From NCBI GenBank assembly GCA_963580285.1, contig OY757013.1, positions 130,321,027 through 130,385,026 of the forward strand: a stretch of DNA of 64,000 nucleotides, written 5' to 3'. The translations under genes were made by a program, and so were the position numbers. The notes beneath the pieces are model-generated. The model saw nothing but the letters and a program-made list of their open reading frames with translations. It was not told the origin of the DNA and searched no databases. Shown here in pieces: positions 32,444-43,845 of the stretch (its first letter is position 1; each line of letters opens with the position of its first letter). This DNA comes from Lucinisca nassula. Lineage: Eukaryota; Mollusca; Bivalvia; Lucinida; Lucinidae.

Positions 32444-33015
32444 TTGTTTGATTGGAGGCTTAACGTCCCCGTCAACAATGTATAGGTCATTTTGCGGACA
32501 ATGAGGTGACATCTCAAGCCCTGCCACCCAATGAAACCAGTAGCGTTTATCTGCATGGACGGCCCAACTCGCACCACTTTTCATGGACAGCCTTAGAGCC
32601 CCCATGCAGTTTACTAGTACTCATGTGCTGTGCAGTCAGTTTCAGCTCTGCGTGGAAGCATCATGCAGCCCAATCTATTTCTTCACATCACGATAACACA
32701 CCCGTGTGATATAGTGCATTTTTTCATACCTCAAAAAAAAACGTCATCTTTCTGATGAAAATTTGTGTTATTTTTCTTATTTATACTCAAAACATAGGTC
32801 GTGGGTGCTAGTTAGAACCGCCGCAATGATGCGGTTCTAACGAGTACCCACAAATTATGTCTAGGACCAGAAATAAGACATAATGTATACCCCCGTAAAC
32901 CTCAGTTTTCTCCATTTAAATTGGGGTTTAATGGGGTGTTCATTTCACGGACTCGTTCACGTGATGAAGCCCCGTTGGGCGGAGGCCGTAATGGGTTGGC
33001 AGCAAAGGCCCTGAT
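32444..33015 (-). mobile_element. SINE A interrupted by a hairpin MITE
   Basis: Left part 32444-32695 ends ccaatctatttcttca. The remaining head aagccccgttgggcggagg continues at 32967, after the MITE. Confidence 0.82.
32696..32966. mobile_element. Hairpin MITE, type II (inverted), inside SINE A
   Basis: CATCACGATAACACACCC to CGTTCACGTGATG. The flanks tcttca/aagcccc fit a SINE A site with about one base duplicated. Confidence 0.87.
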
Positions 33016-33039
33016 CTAAGCTCGACGTCTGATCTGGGG

Positions 33040-33330
33040 CTTGAAGAAATAGATAGGCTGCATGATGCTTCCACACAGAGCTGAAACCGACCCGCACACG
33101 AGTGCTGGTAAACCGCTTAGAGGATCTAAGCCTGCCGAGGCAAAGCGGTGCGCACGAGTCGGCCCGTCTATGCTTATAAACCCTATTGGTTTCATAGGGT
33201 GGCTGGGCTTGAGATGCCATTTAATCTCAGTGTCGGGTAAAAGTCCCACAAAATTAGAAGCAACGTCTCTAAAATGAAAATGACCTGTACAGTATTGACG
33301 GGGACGTTAAACCTCAAATCAAACAAACAA
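33040..33330 (+). mobile_element. SINE A copy followed by a (ATA)n microsatellite
   Basis: cttgaagaaatagataggct to cctcaaatcaaacaaacaaa. The trinucleotide run (33337-33395, ATA then ACA) appears to have grown from the tail. Confidence 0.8.
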
Positions 33331-33336
33331 ACAAAG

Positions 33337-33387
<51 letters not shown>

Positions 33388-33493
33388 CAACAACAATTGG
33401 TACTCATTATCTAAATAGCACCAATACTTCATATGAATAAAGAATGCACAGTAGTACCCATGACACAGTCTTTCCGGAAATAAGGTAATTATA

Positions 33494-33618
33494 GGTTATT
33501 GACTTTATATTGTGAAATATTCGGCCCAAGTTCATATGGCGAAGGACGCACGAGCTTGCGAGTTCGTCTCCGCCATATGAACGAAGGCCGAATATTTCAC
33601 AATATAAAGTCAATAACC
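33494..33618. mobile_element. 125-bp near-perfect hairpin
   Basis: Arms of about 55 bp: ggttattgactttatattg / caatataaagtcaataacc outside, gttcatatggcg / cgccatatgaac inside. The loop is about gcacgagcttgcgag. Confidence 0.88.
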
Positions 33619-34329
33619 TTTTTATTATATATCCAAAACTTTAACTCTTTTAAAACTCAGGACTGCCTGGCATAGAAATCTGAATGTAAAATGATAATAT
33701 ATACTTTTAAGTAGCTTAAAATAGAAAATAATGCAGCTCGTTTGATGTCTTCCTACACATTGCAAAACCACGCCCAATGGCGCCAAAGTCAATATGACGT
33801 TAACGTCGTTTGATGTGACGTCATTAAAAACATCGACGTTTGCCAACGCAGAACGCCATTTTTTTCGGAGTTTCCGTTTAGTTTCTTTCAAAGTACTCCT
33901 GATTTACTGAAATAAAGTTTTGTAAATCTTTACAGATTGCAGGTAGGTCATATTTGTTACCATAAAATGCGCTTTGTGCTCTGTGTCACAGCCTGCATTC
34001 CTTTTATTTCTTCGTTCTCTCAGTCGATTCGCACGACAAGATGGCTGCCGAGTGCCATGATTCAAAACTAGGAAATTTGAAAGTAGTCCTATTATGCACG
34101 AGACTCCTTATCTCCGGGCAATATCAACTTGACTACGGGCAATATGGAAAAATATTGACCGGTATCTTCTGTACAAAGTAAACCGGACATTTTCTGGGTA
34201 TATAATAATCCACTATACGTGCACGCGTGTCCATTAATCTTCGGACTTCCTGACGGTCGGTAGCCGGAACGCAATACACAATCCACGTGTCATAAAAACG
34301 ATAATTGTCTTCTGCTTAAATACCCGTGA

Positions 34330-34612
34330 TATTTTCCCCTGAGTGTAATAAAACGTTGATTATGGGCACAGAAGCGCCAAATTGAAATCTTTCTACCTAT
34401 ATTTTTGTGTTTATTACGTAAATATCATGCTCAAAACATAGGTTGTGTGTGCTCGTTAGAACCGCCTCATTGAGGCGGTCGTAACGAGTACCCACAACCT
34501 ATGTCTTGGAGCAGAAATAAGAAAAATAATGAATACCCCCGTAAATCCCCTTTTTCTCTATATAAACAGGGGTTTAAGGGGGTCTTCATTTCACGGACAT
34601 GTTCACGTGATG
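34330..34612. mobile_element. Hairpin MITE, type II (inverted), left end decayed
   Basis: The right end is acatgttcacgtgatg. One core arm has the change gaggcggtcgtaacg. Confidence 0.7.
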
Positions 34613-34705
34613 CATAAATAAATTAAAAAAAAATCAGAATGAGCTGGTTCTAAATAGTACCATCAATCAACGTATTGAGCAATAAATAAATTTTAAAAAA
34701 ATAAA

Positions 34706-34945
34706 TCCGTGCGGCATAGTAGGGTATTCTTGATATCTCAAAATCAGTTAATTTGTTAATGAAAACTTATCGATACTCAAAACCGGTTTTATATTCTCGT
34801 TAGAACCGCCTCATCGAGGTGACTCTAACGAGCACCCACAACCTATGTGGAGAAGAAATAAAAAAAATACCACAGTAAACCCCAGTTTTCTCTATATAAA
34901 GCATTGTTTAAGGGGGTTTTCATTACACGGCTTGTTGCCGTGATG
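34706..34945. mobile_element. Hairpin MITE, type II (inverted), diverged
   Basis: It begins inside the left arm (ccgtgcggcatag) and ends cttgttgccgtgatg. Confidence 0.7.
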
Positions 34946-35309
34946 AAAAAAACAACAGTGACTAAAATAATATAGAAGAATAAGAAGCAAGTACTTTCGA
35001 ATGTTTTTGTGTTATGTTAAAATCATGCTGATCCCTGATTATCCGACTGTTCAATATATAAAGTTGGGTTAACATGCAAATTCTTTTCCCCGGTATGATG
35101 GAAGGAACACGAGAAAAGGTGTACACCCTGATATTAATAAATCATTTAACAGTTGAAAAAATACATACGTATAAAAATAAATAAATCGGAACGAGCTGGT
35201 TCTAAATATAACCAACAATCCACGCATTGACCAAAAATATAAACAAATAAATAAATAAATTAAGATAACACATCCGTGCGGCTCAGTCAATTCTTAATAA
35301 TGTGTTAAT

Positions 35310-35604
35310 CATCACGTGAACAAGTCCGTGAAATGAAGACCCCCTATACCCCACTTCATATAGAGAAAACTGGGGTTTCCGGGGTATACATTATTTTTCT
35401 TATTTTTGTTCCAAAGCATAGGTTGTGGGTATCCGTTAGAACCGCCTCGATGAGGCGGTTCTAACGATCGAGGCGGTTCTAACGAGCACCCACAACCCAT
35501 GTTTGCCGTATTTATAAGAAAAAGATCACTGATTTTCATCAGAAAAGTAGCCATTTTGGAGATGTGAAAAATGTACTTTTTCGCATGGTTGTGTTATCGT
35601 AATG
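35310..35604. mobile_element. Hairpin MITE, type II, duplicated right arm
   Basis: CATCACGTGAACAAGTCC to GTGTTATCGTAATG. The sequence cgaggcggttctaacga occurs twice in tandem (35449-35481). A further half copy occupies 35605-35745. Confidence 0.85.
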
Positions 35605-35949
35605 GAAACCTAAAAAAACATAAGTTTTGTATTCTCGTTAGAACCGCCTGATTGAGGTGGCGCTACCGAGTACCCACCACCTATGTCTTTGATAAGAAAT
35701 AAAAAAACGAATACCACGGTAAACCCCAGTTTTTTCTATAAAAATCCATCATTCTTTCTTTCTTTCTTTCAATTGTAATCTTATTACTAGCAATGTTTGT
35801 TTAAATTGCTTAGAAAGTATAAAAAATCTAATCGGGTCATGAAAAATAAATAAATAAGACGCAGATCAGACACCGCATTTTAGATTGATAAATAAGTAAA
35901 TAAATAAATAAGCCGCAGATCAGACGCCGCATTTTAGATTGATTTACAA

Positions 35950-37430
35950 TCCAAGGAGATGCCCAGGCGAAGATGTGTTCATTTCACGGTCGACGGAGAA
36001 TGGCACGCTTTGAGATTACACGCGTGTGTAGACGATAAAGCTTTTTCTAAATAAGCTCCAAATTTAATCGCAAAATGCCGCTATTAGGTATAATTTTGAA
36101 ATATTATAATTGCTATCAAAGTGTACAATATTGTAACCACATTGCGCCTGATACGGGCGATTGTTTGCAATATTAACAGAAAAGGAAGATTTTAGCCGTT
36201 AAAGTATGGTACCGTCGTTGTTTTTCCACAGTTTTGTATGATTTCATATAAGGATTAAGGGTTGTTAATTTGAAAATAAAAATGCCGGCAGCTAATTAAA
36301 TAAAAGTTCCACTTATTTGATATCTTTTGAAGGTATTTAAACGGACAATTAGATTAAATCGGAACTTGTTTGTCAAATTGAAAAATAAATACATGTAAGT
36401 TATATTGTTTAAAAAATAGTTTCCATTAAAGCGCCTGCTACTTCCAACAAGACATTCTGTACAGGTTAGCCGAGAAGGTCAGCGCACAGTAAAAGGCTTA
36501 ATCCATTGCGCCAACGGCATAAATGTCAATAATAGTTGCGGATGTTCGTAATGGACGTCACTAAACGATCATGTGACGTTGCGTGAGACAACGTGCTCCT
36601 TGAAGAATGAAGAGCACTACGCTCTAACGATCAACTACATGCATAGGGTTGTTCGGTAAATGCACTGAAAATGTGAATTTTCGTAAATAAAGCATTACAT
36701 CTGTGTAGAACAATTTAGAGTGCATCCCAGTACACTAGCACTAGCACAATTACCATTTTATGCCTTTTGAGAATCGTTTTTGGCTGAATTATCTCCCCTT
36801 GAAATTTTGGAGAGAAAAAAAAAAAACTCAGAACTCCCACAGGGGGCATTGGTCACCTACAGTGACAGCTCTTGTTATTTTTATAATCTGCAGTGAAATC
36901 AATGCATATCTGAAACAAATAAAATTGATGTTTTCAAACTGTGAAATATATGATTTTGTCACACTGTGAAAAATAGCATAAACTTGTTATTTTCACAGTA
37001 GCAGCCCGGACTACTTTTTGTCGACTAAATTCTATCGATAAAATAATTCTGTAAAATACATTGAAAAGCTCTCAAATGCATTTTTCAATATGGCGATCTG
37101 TTTATGTTTTGAACCTGACAGTTGTGACGTGATAGCCATGTCAAAATTATGACGTACGATTCGATTAATCAATTACCGTAAATATCCGTATAAAATTATA
37201 AAATAAAATGAAAATATACTTTTTTCGGTGGATACCGAAACTATTTCACCTCGTGTGTTGAAAACATCCGAATTTTCACTCGTTCTTCGCAATCATGAAA
37301 ATTTGGATGTTACAACACACTCGATGAAATTTTTTGGTATAAACCGCAAAAAAAGTAAATATCTTCTACATAGCACACCCAAGCTTAGGGGATGGCAACT
37401 TCACAGCAGAAAACCGAACAGGAAGTCAAA
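35950..37430. other. Intron sequence, no gene recognised
   Basis: AT-rich DNA in the exon 3 to exon 4 intron. Short ORFs lack family resemblance and splice context. Two short direct repeats (gcagatcagac(a/g)ccgc) lie just upstream at 35860-35940. Confidence 0.5.
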
Positions 37431-37433
37431 GAC

Positions 37434-38006
37434 CATTACGATAATACACCCGTGCGACAAAGAGCATTTTTTCACACCTCCAAAACATTACGAAAACACG
37501 CCTATACAATTGCACTGTAACCTTTATCGCCGACATAAATGAATTTTTTAAGATGTAAAATTGTGATATTTTTCTTATTTCTGCTCTAAAATATAGATTA
37601 TGGGTACTCGTTAGAACCGAGGCGGTTCTAACGAGTATCCACAATCTATATTTTAGAACAGAAATAATAAAAATAAGATTTTTCTTATTTCTGCTCTAAA
37701 ATATAGATTTTGGGCACTCGTTAGAACCGAGGCTGTTCTAACGAGTACCCACAATCTATATTTTAGAGCAGAAATGAGAAAAATCAGGTTTACCGCTGTT
37801 AACCCCATATTTACTATATAAAAGTGGGGTTGGAGGGGATCAAAACTATATAGGCGTGTTTTCGTGACGAAGTGCATTTTGAAAATCTCCAAAAATAACC
37901 TATGTTGGGAGTAAAAATAAGTAAAATATCACAAATTTTCATCGGAAAATTAGCTATTTCGGAGATATGATAGAATGTACTATGTCACACGGATGTGTAT
38001 CGTGAT
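37434..38006. mobile_element. Nested pair of hairpin MITEs, type I inside type II
   Basis: Outer type II pieces: 37434-37487 (cattacgataatacacccg) and 37868-38006 (ending gtgtatcgtgatg). The inner type I copy 37488-37867 starts CATTACGAAAACACGCC, ends GTGTTTTCGTGACG, and contains the core twice in tandem (37595-37650 and 37700-37760). Confidence 0.75.
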
Positions 38007-38220
38007 GTTTGATTGTGGATTGCCTCTGGTTAACAAATCCGTATAATGAACACCGCTGTCAGCCCCCCCCCCCACACACACATACACACAATCACTTTTT
38101 ATAGAGAAAACTGGGGTTTACGGGGGTATATGTTGTGGGTGCGGTTTAAACGAGCACCTACAACCTTCGCTTTTAGTAAATCATATGAATAATATCCCAC
38201 ACCTCCTTAAGAAATGTAGC

Positions 38221-38740
38221 AGTGTTTTTATACCCGCTTTTTCGAAGAAAAATCGGTTATATTGTTTTCGTGTCAGAGTCGAGTGTCTGTCAGTCCATCG
38301 GTCTGTATGTATGTTTGTATGTATGTATGTGTGTGTGTGTGTGTGTGTGTACGTCCGTCCGTCACGTTTCTATGGAACGGATCTCCTCTGCAACCGGTTA
38401 GGGTACACTTTTCAAACTTTGCCTTTGGATAGTACATGGGATGTAGATGGTACTGGGCTACTTTTGGAGTGACCTTGACCTCAACATGACCCCAAGGTCG
38501 AAAGTCAAAAAGTATGAGTTTGCCATATGTTCTAAACTATTGGAGTTACACTTCTGGAACTTGGTTATGGGATGGCCGTTGGAATATGGAATAAGTTGGG
38601 ATACTTTTGGTGGACCTCAACATAACCCCAAGGTCAACGGTCTAAACGATACCGCCACAATATATTCTTGTCATAGCAAAATAACATACAGCAAAGATTT
38701 TGCGAATAAAGCGAGGGGAAATATGGTCATTCCTACATAA
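38221..38740 (+). mobile_element. Partial tandem-repeat (HINE-like) element
   Basis: Contains ccatcggtctgtatgtatg and a (GT)n run (38330-38350), then two imperfect copies of a unit with ccttgacctcaacatgacc and aaccccaaggtcaacgg. Ends are not resolved. Confidence 0.5.
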
Positions 38741-38784
38741 CGGTTTCCGATGGTTCGGTCCGTATGACGTAGTGTTCAGCAAAC

Positions 38785-38885
38785 AGTAGGAGTGTAACGA
38801 TGCATCGGACCATCGATGCATTGCGATAGGCACTCGGCCGATAGTACTGCATCGATGGTAAAGTTAAACATCGCTGACTATCGCC
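38785..38885. mobile_element. Possible hAT-like terminal fragment
   Basis: taggagtgtaacgatgcatc and related cgatgcat palindromes resemble short hAT MITE ends. No matching far end was found. Confidence 0.3.
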
Positions 38886-39329
38886 GATAGTCTATTGAAC
38901 CGAACTGGTTTATTCAAGGTTAGAATCTATGACTACAAGTCAATCATGATTTGTCTTGAGAAAGTTCGCAATGGTTTTGTTATGCTTCTCCGGCACGTGC
39001 ATGTCAGTCGTGCAGTCATATGTTTCTTTGATGCTACTTTGTTTCGCGACACTGTTTACGTCCTGCATGCTATTGATGCCAGTAGTTCCATTGTTTGCTA
39101 TGACAATCCTTTGACAATCTTATTGTTTGATTCGTACTGTTCAATGCCATAATCGGTATTGTCCGACCCTTACCTAATTTTGCATCTGAGTTCGAGACCA
39201 TGAGGCCTGGCTCAGCCCCTATAAAGTTTTTTCTACTGCTAAAACTGAATATAATTTAGAACAAGGGAACCCGGGGACGTCCTTGACCGTTTCTAAACAT
39301 ACAGTAGCCGTTTGTGGCTTGAGTATTTT

Positions 39330-40065
39330 TTATCTGGAACGTACAAGAGAGGCAGTATAAATATAATCTGCCAGAGGCACATAAGTTTCTCCTATTCCTA
39401 ATAGTCCTAGGTCGAAGTAAAGACGCACGTCATTTTGTACAAGCCAGTCCCTTCCAAGAATAAAATTTCTGTTTATGGATGGCGAAATGAAAAACACATG
39501 TTTTGTTTCGGTATTCCCGACATTAAGAGTGAGTATATCATACCCATATATCTTAGGATGTCCGCCGTTGACTGATTGCAAATTAACCGAATTCTTAGTT
39601 AACGCTGGCTTCTTTTTAAGCGACCTATACACACGCCTATGCACCAGTGATACTTCGGCTCCGGAGTCTACCAAGGATCTTGATTTATTTTTTCTAGTTT
39701 GAATTAAACATGAATTCGGAATACCTGTTAAAGTTATAGTGAAATTTGGAATGTTCTTTTTGCTTTCCATAAATTGACAACTCCTTCCGCGGGCTCCAAC
39801 ACGAACGGAGCGAGCTAGTTTCCTGATTTTCTTTGATTTGGTCGAACCTGCCCCCTCTTCCCGTTTTAATTTCGGAAGTCCGTCTTTTTCTGCTGTCTTT
39901 CTCAAAATGCCCTGGCTTATAATAATATCAACACGGTCTGTCCTGTGATACATTACTTTGGTCCTGCTGAACAGCATTTATCTGGGGTTGAGTCATGCAA
40001 AATTTTGCCCTGTGTCCATTTCTGCTACATTTAAACTAGCGCGGAGTTGGGAAAAATGATCAGAT
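39330..40065 (-). pseudogene. LTR-retrotransposon gag/protease remnant
   Basis: An ORF of 215 codons encodes a retropepsin-like domain: the catalytic motif is in SLVDSGAEVSLV, the flap-side and C-terminal signature in NRNFILGRDWLVQNDVR. Upstream, in another frame (about 39890-40060), are two decayed CCHC zinc knuckles: CSRNGHRAKFC with its first Cys position now a stop, and a second with Cys-to-Tyr and Cys-to-Ser changes plus an in-frame stop. Ty3/Gypsy-like is most likely. No reverse transcriptase, integrase or LTRs were seen next to it, so it is a dead fragment. A domesticated protease is the alternative, since the ORF is long and its active-site motif intact. Confidence 0.72.
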
Positions 40066-40164
40066 GCAATGCTTTGCCGGCTTACTTATCAGTTTAGGTA
40101 ACGAGTTTAATAAATTTAAAATAAAATAATTCAAATATATGATTATATTTATCACAGTGTTCCA

Positions 40165-40385
40165 GCCCATCGGGACTTGGAGAAATAGATTGAGCTGCAT
40201 GGTACTTAGGTCTAAGCCTGCTCGAGTCAGACCACATGTTAAACTCTAGCGGTTTCTTTTGGGCGGTAGGGCTTGAGATGTGATTTCATCTAAGTGTAAA
40301 CATCCCACAAAATCGGAAGCAACGTCTCCAAAATGATCTAAATAGTGTTGACGGGGGCATGAAACATCATCACAAACAAACAAAA
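40165..40385 (+). mobile_element. SINE A, internally deleted
   Basis: Head cccatcgggacttggagaaa and tail catcacaaacaaacaaa remain; the middle is shortened. Confidence 0.7.
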
Positions 40386-41990
40386 TCTATTTTTTCATAT
40401 ACCTCGTATACAGGAAGACAATACTTGCGAAAACATTGTCATTTCTTGTCATTGGGAATGTCGTGTCTTTATGTTATAAATTTTCCCATTGATCCAGATG
40501 TCCCAGGCTTGGTCTGCTTGTTATATTTTCTTATTATCTTCTCGACATTCTTTCTTTCTTTTGTTCTTCATAATCTACGAACCTACTATTTATTTATTTT
40601 TCTTCGTTTAATTTTCCCGCACTTCTTATTTCATTATTTTGTTAAACCGAACATTGTTGATTTCCAGATATACGATTAAGGAACCTCTTGCAGAGTTTCA
40701 AAAACGTTGCCCACCATGGCTCGCAATGTTTTGAGATTATTCGACCAGTTTCGTAGGTGAGGTAGATCACTGACAAATAAAACTATGTTAAAAATGGTAT
40801 GCTAATCTACAGATTTCACCAGCAAATTATTCTGAATTATTGAAACTGTGAATTACGGCCGATTAACATTTCAAAACTTGTTTTGTTTTTCATTTTCAAT
40901 ATATTCTGGTATATGCAGCCGCTAGTCAACTCAAAACATGCTACTTTTTTCCTAGGAAAAGAACCAAATAAGTAGAACTCTGCTTTCGTTCCTATCCTAT
41001 TGATTTGTGTAAATATTGTATTGTAATATCATATTGTTGTTGAAATAAAATATGTTTAAACCAAAACATAATCGTCTCCCTTGGACCAAAATGCCACTTC
41101 TAAATCTTATAAGTAATTCGGTTGCAACGGAAAAATAGTTCCGATGTCATTTCAATCGTTCGCCAATAGTAAAATTAAACTGACAAAATCTTTAAGTGTT
41201 TGAAGAAAGATTTTGTAAAATATACGTTAATTCTTATTTACGTAACTAAGCGATGCACTATTAGGACGTCATCACCTATGCTGGCATATAAGTGACATAA
41301 CCAGTTGCGGCCATGTTTCTTCCTTGAAGTCACGAGTCAATTTATACAACAACGTTAGAAAGTGCTACGTCACTGCGCATCATTATCACCCTCAGTGGTC
41401 CTCAAATGTACCTTGGATGTAATGTAGGAGACGATGGATCGGCATGCGGGTGATTATGTAGTTGGAAAGTATCTCCGTGAACTGGGGCTGCAAATAATTT
41501 GTTAATCCAACATAAAACAGGGGAATGTGCTGACGATTCGGCTCGGGCATTCTGCCACTGTTAACTTTATTGAGGTTTGGCTTATGTACAACGGGCACTT
41601 TCAGAGGAGTGCAAAATTGTTCATGCATTTCCATATGCTGAATGAACACTGCTTGTTGACGGGCCAGTTAGTTCGCAAAGAACAGTCCGAGGCCAACTGT
41701 TAGCCTGTCTTGATTCACACTTTTTTCATAATCAGTATCAGTTTCATAAAATGTGTTGTTAAAAACGGCTGGCTCAATGACCACTCCCCAACCTGCGCCA
41801 ACGATTTTGACTGAATCTCAGACATATATCACTTTGTTCGCCATTTTGCTTGTTTGTTTTGATTTTTTCAGTGAGTAGTTATGCATTGATTCGGCCTTCA
41901 TTTCTATATTTAATCCACTAGTGGATTACCAAAATTAATGTATGGCTTTAATCCACTCCTGCGCCGCAAGTTATGTGATCAACAATACGT
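40386..41990. other. Intron sequence, no confident gene
   Basis: An 85-codon minus-strand ORF at 41392-41649 (contains NLNKVNSGRMPEPNRQHIPL) has a non-random look, but I recognise no family and see no splice context. Confidence 0.45.
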
Positions 41991-42001
41991 TTATACCTTA
42001 C

Positions 42002-42156
42002 CTATAACAAATGTAGACATAAAAATGCCCATGTTGGACATTCCAACTATAAATCTGAAAGCAACGAAGGAGCCATAGTTTGGAGCAAACGCTGATCCAA
42101 ATCCTCCTCCAATATGAAGGAAAACTGATAAAAGCATAGCCGTCTTTCTACCGAAG
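42002..42156 (-). CDS. SLC22: SLC22 transporter exon 3 (MFS loop 2-3, TM3-TM4)
   Basis: 155-nt exon with acceptor ttattttcag and donor GTAAGG. It completes one codon, encodes FGRKTAMLLSVFLHIGGG, then FGSAFAPNYGSFVAFRF and IVGMSNMGIFMSTFVI, and leaves one base. FGRK is the conserved MFS cytoplasmic loop between TM2 and TM3; the remainder forms TM3 and TM4. The leftover G joins GT of the next exon as Gly (VIGMELVG), the normal continuity in this family. Confidence 0.92.
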
Positions 42157-42243
42157 CTGAAAATAACAAAACGCAAAAACAAGAGTGACATATCTATCCA
42201 GCGTACTTAAATCTTTCATGGCGGAATTAACGGTTACAAGATT

Positions 42244-42449
42244 TTAATCCTTATCCTGTTGAATAAAGTAATTTGCAACATCAATTTCTGACTAGCAACC
42301 AATCAAATCACTTAATATAGTATATCGGTAGAAAATGTGTAAACCGAGTGACAATTAATGTAAATCCTGATCAGATGGTTTCTAGTCATCTGATCTACAT
42401 TGTTTACAATGACACAGTAATGGTTGTCGTGTTCAGCGGGATAAGGATT
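42244..42449. mobile_element. ~206-bp TIR MITE, same family as 23253-23465
   Basis: ttaatccttatcctgttgaa at the left and ttcagcgggataaggattga at the right. The inner hairpin is reduced to cctgatcagatgg / catctgatctacattg. Confidence 0.78.
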
Positions 42450-43127
42450 GAACTATATTTCTCAGTTTGGCTCCCCGTGTTCGTTAGACTTGCTTCAGTG
42501 AGAATATACACAACCGTGCCTTCAACTTTTAGAGATGCCTTATATCAAGCAAAGAATTATTTGAATCATAGCTATTTTACTTTGGGCAATACACACATAG
42601 ATACCAGTTTTTGCTAGACAGCAACTTTTGGCTCTTGCTTTCTCCGTAAACAAACTTCTAAAATGTCGATATATATACCATTACGACGGCACACCTTTGC
42701 AACATACTGCAATGGTTTCATAACTCAATAAAAGCACTGACAGTACTGGTGGGTCGATTGTCTCTGAGTGTAGCCATAACTAAGAAATGAACTGTTCGTT
42801 GAACCCCTAATTCCAGTATTTTTAAGCAAGCAGTGTAAACCTGATGAGACACCGCGATCCGTGCTGTCTGATTAGGTATCCACTGTGTGCACGAGCTCAG
42901 TCCAGATTTTTGCATTGCATTCTGACGTCACAGGGAGGTGACTATCGATGCTATAAACGACCGGTACTTGGATTTTGTACATAGTCAGCAACAATCAAGG
43001 GTATTAAGGGACTGTATGGTCACCAAATTGTTTTCAGTGTTGTTGTTTATTCTTATTATTTTCGATTTGGAATACGTTTACATTTCTTTATCGTTTCTTG
43101 GAAGCATTTTGGTTACGCTACTCGCCT

Positions 43128-43257
43128 TGTAAACCAGGGATTGCAGGATCGATCCCGGGCTTCTCCAGACTTTCGGATGAGTCTTTAAACCGAGGTCCCG
43201 TCTCCGTATGACCTTAGCTGTTGGTGGGACGTAAAACTAAAACTCACTCACTCACTC
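43128..43257 (+). mobile_element. S2 SINE fragment
   Basis: gattgcaggatcgatcccgg through gagtctttaaaccgaggtcc to (actc)n. It serves as an intact comparator for the site interrupted at 29011. Confidence 0.75.
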
Positions 43258-43845
43258 TTGGAAGCATTTCAGCCCGAATAATTTTTTAACGATTTCTTCA
43301 TATTTACAAGAATAAATATAGCACAAAGATATATAAACAAAACGGTTAGTGTCTGTTGTAAAATTGTTATTCAAAATGGCATCTAATTAACCACGTATCA
43401 ATACAATGGCTGTTATTTAGTCCTCCGTTTCTATCCGCACTTATACCACTTTCATAGAATAATAACGGGATGGGAACAAATGCGCCCAAGGACGAATCGT
43501 CCCAGTTTTGTGATTATGACGTCCCGTTACCGCGATAGTCTAGGGTTTTACCCGAGCTTACCCGCAACGTCATCGATAGTTTTGTACTGGTCTCCCCTAG
43601 TTTATTTACAACTGATGCGCCTGCTATTATACCTTGAACTTTTGACCCATTTTGTACTGGAGGGAATCTTCCACTTTATATATGGCCTATTTAGGGATGT
43701 TTGCAGTAGTGATATCAATTTCGAGTTCACTGCAAAATCTCATTATTTCATTACTTCATACAACTTGTTATAACCTACCCTCCACACACACACACACACA
43801 CATTCCAAGAAATAAAAAAACAAAAAAAAAAACAGAAAACCGATT

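Noticed and set aside
34041..34181. ATGGCTGCCGAG start with 46-codon ORF
   Set aside because: Good start context, but the frame ends quickly without a donor or family match.
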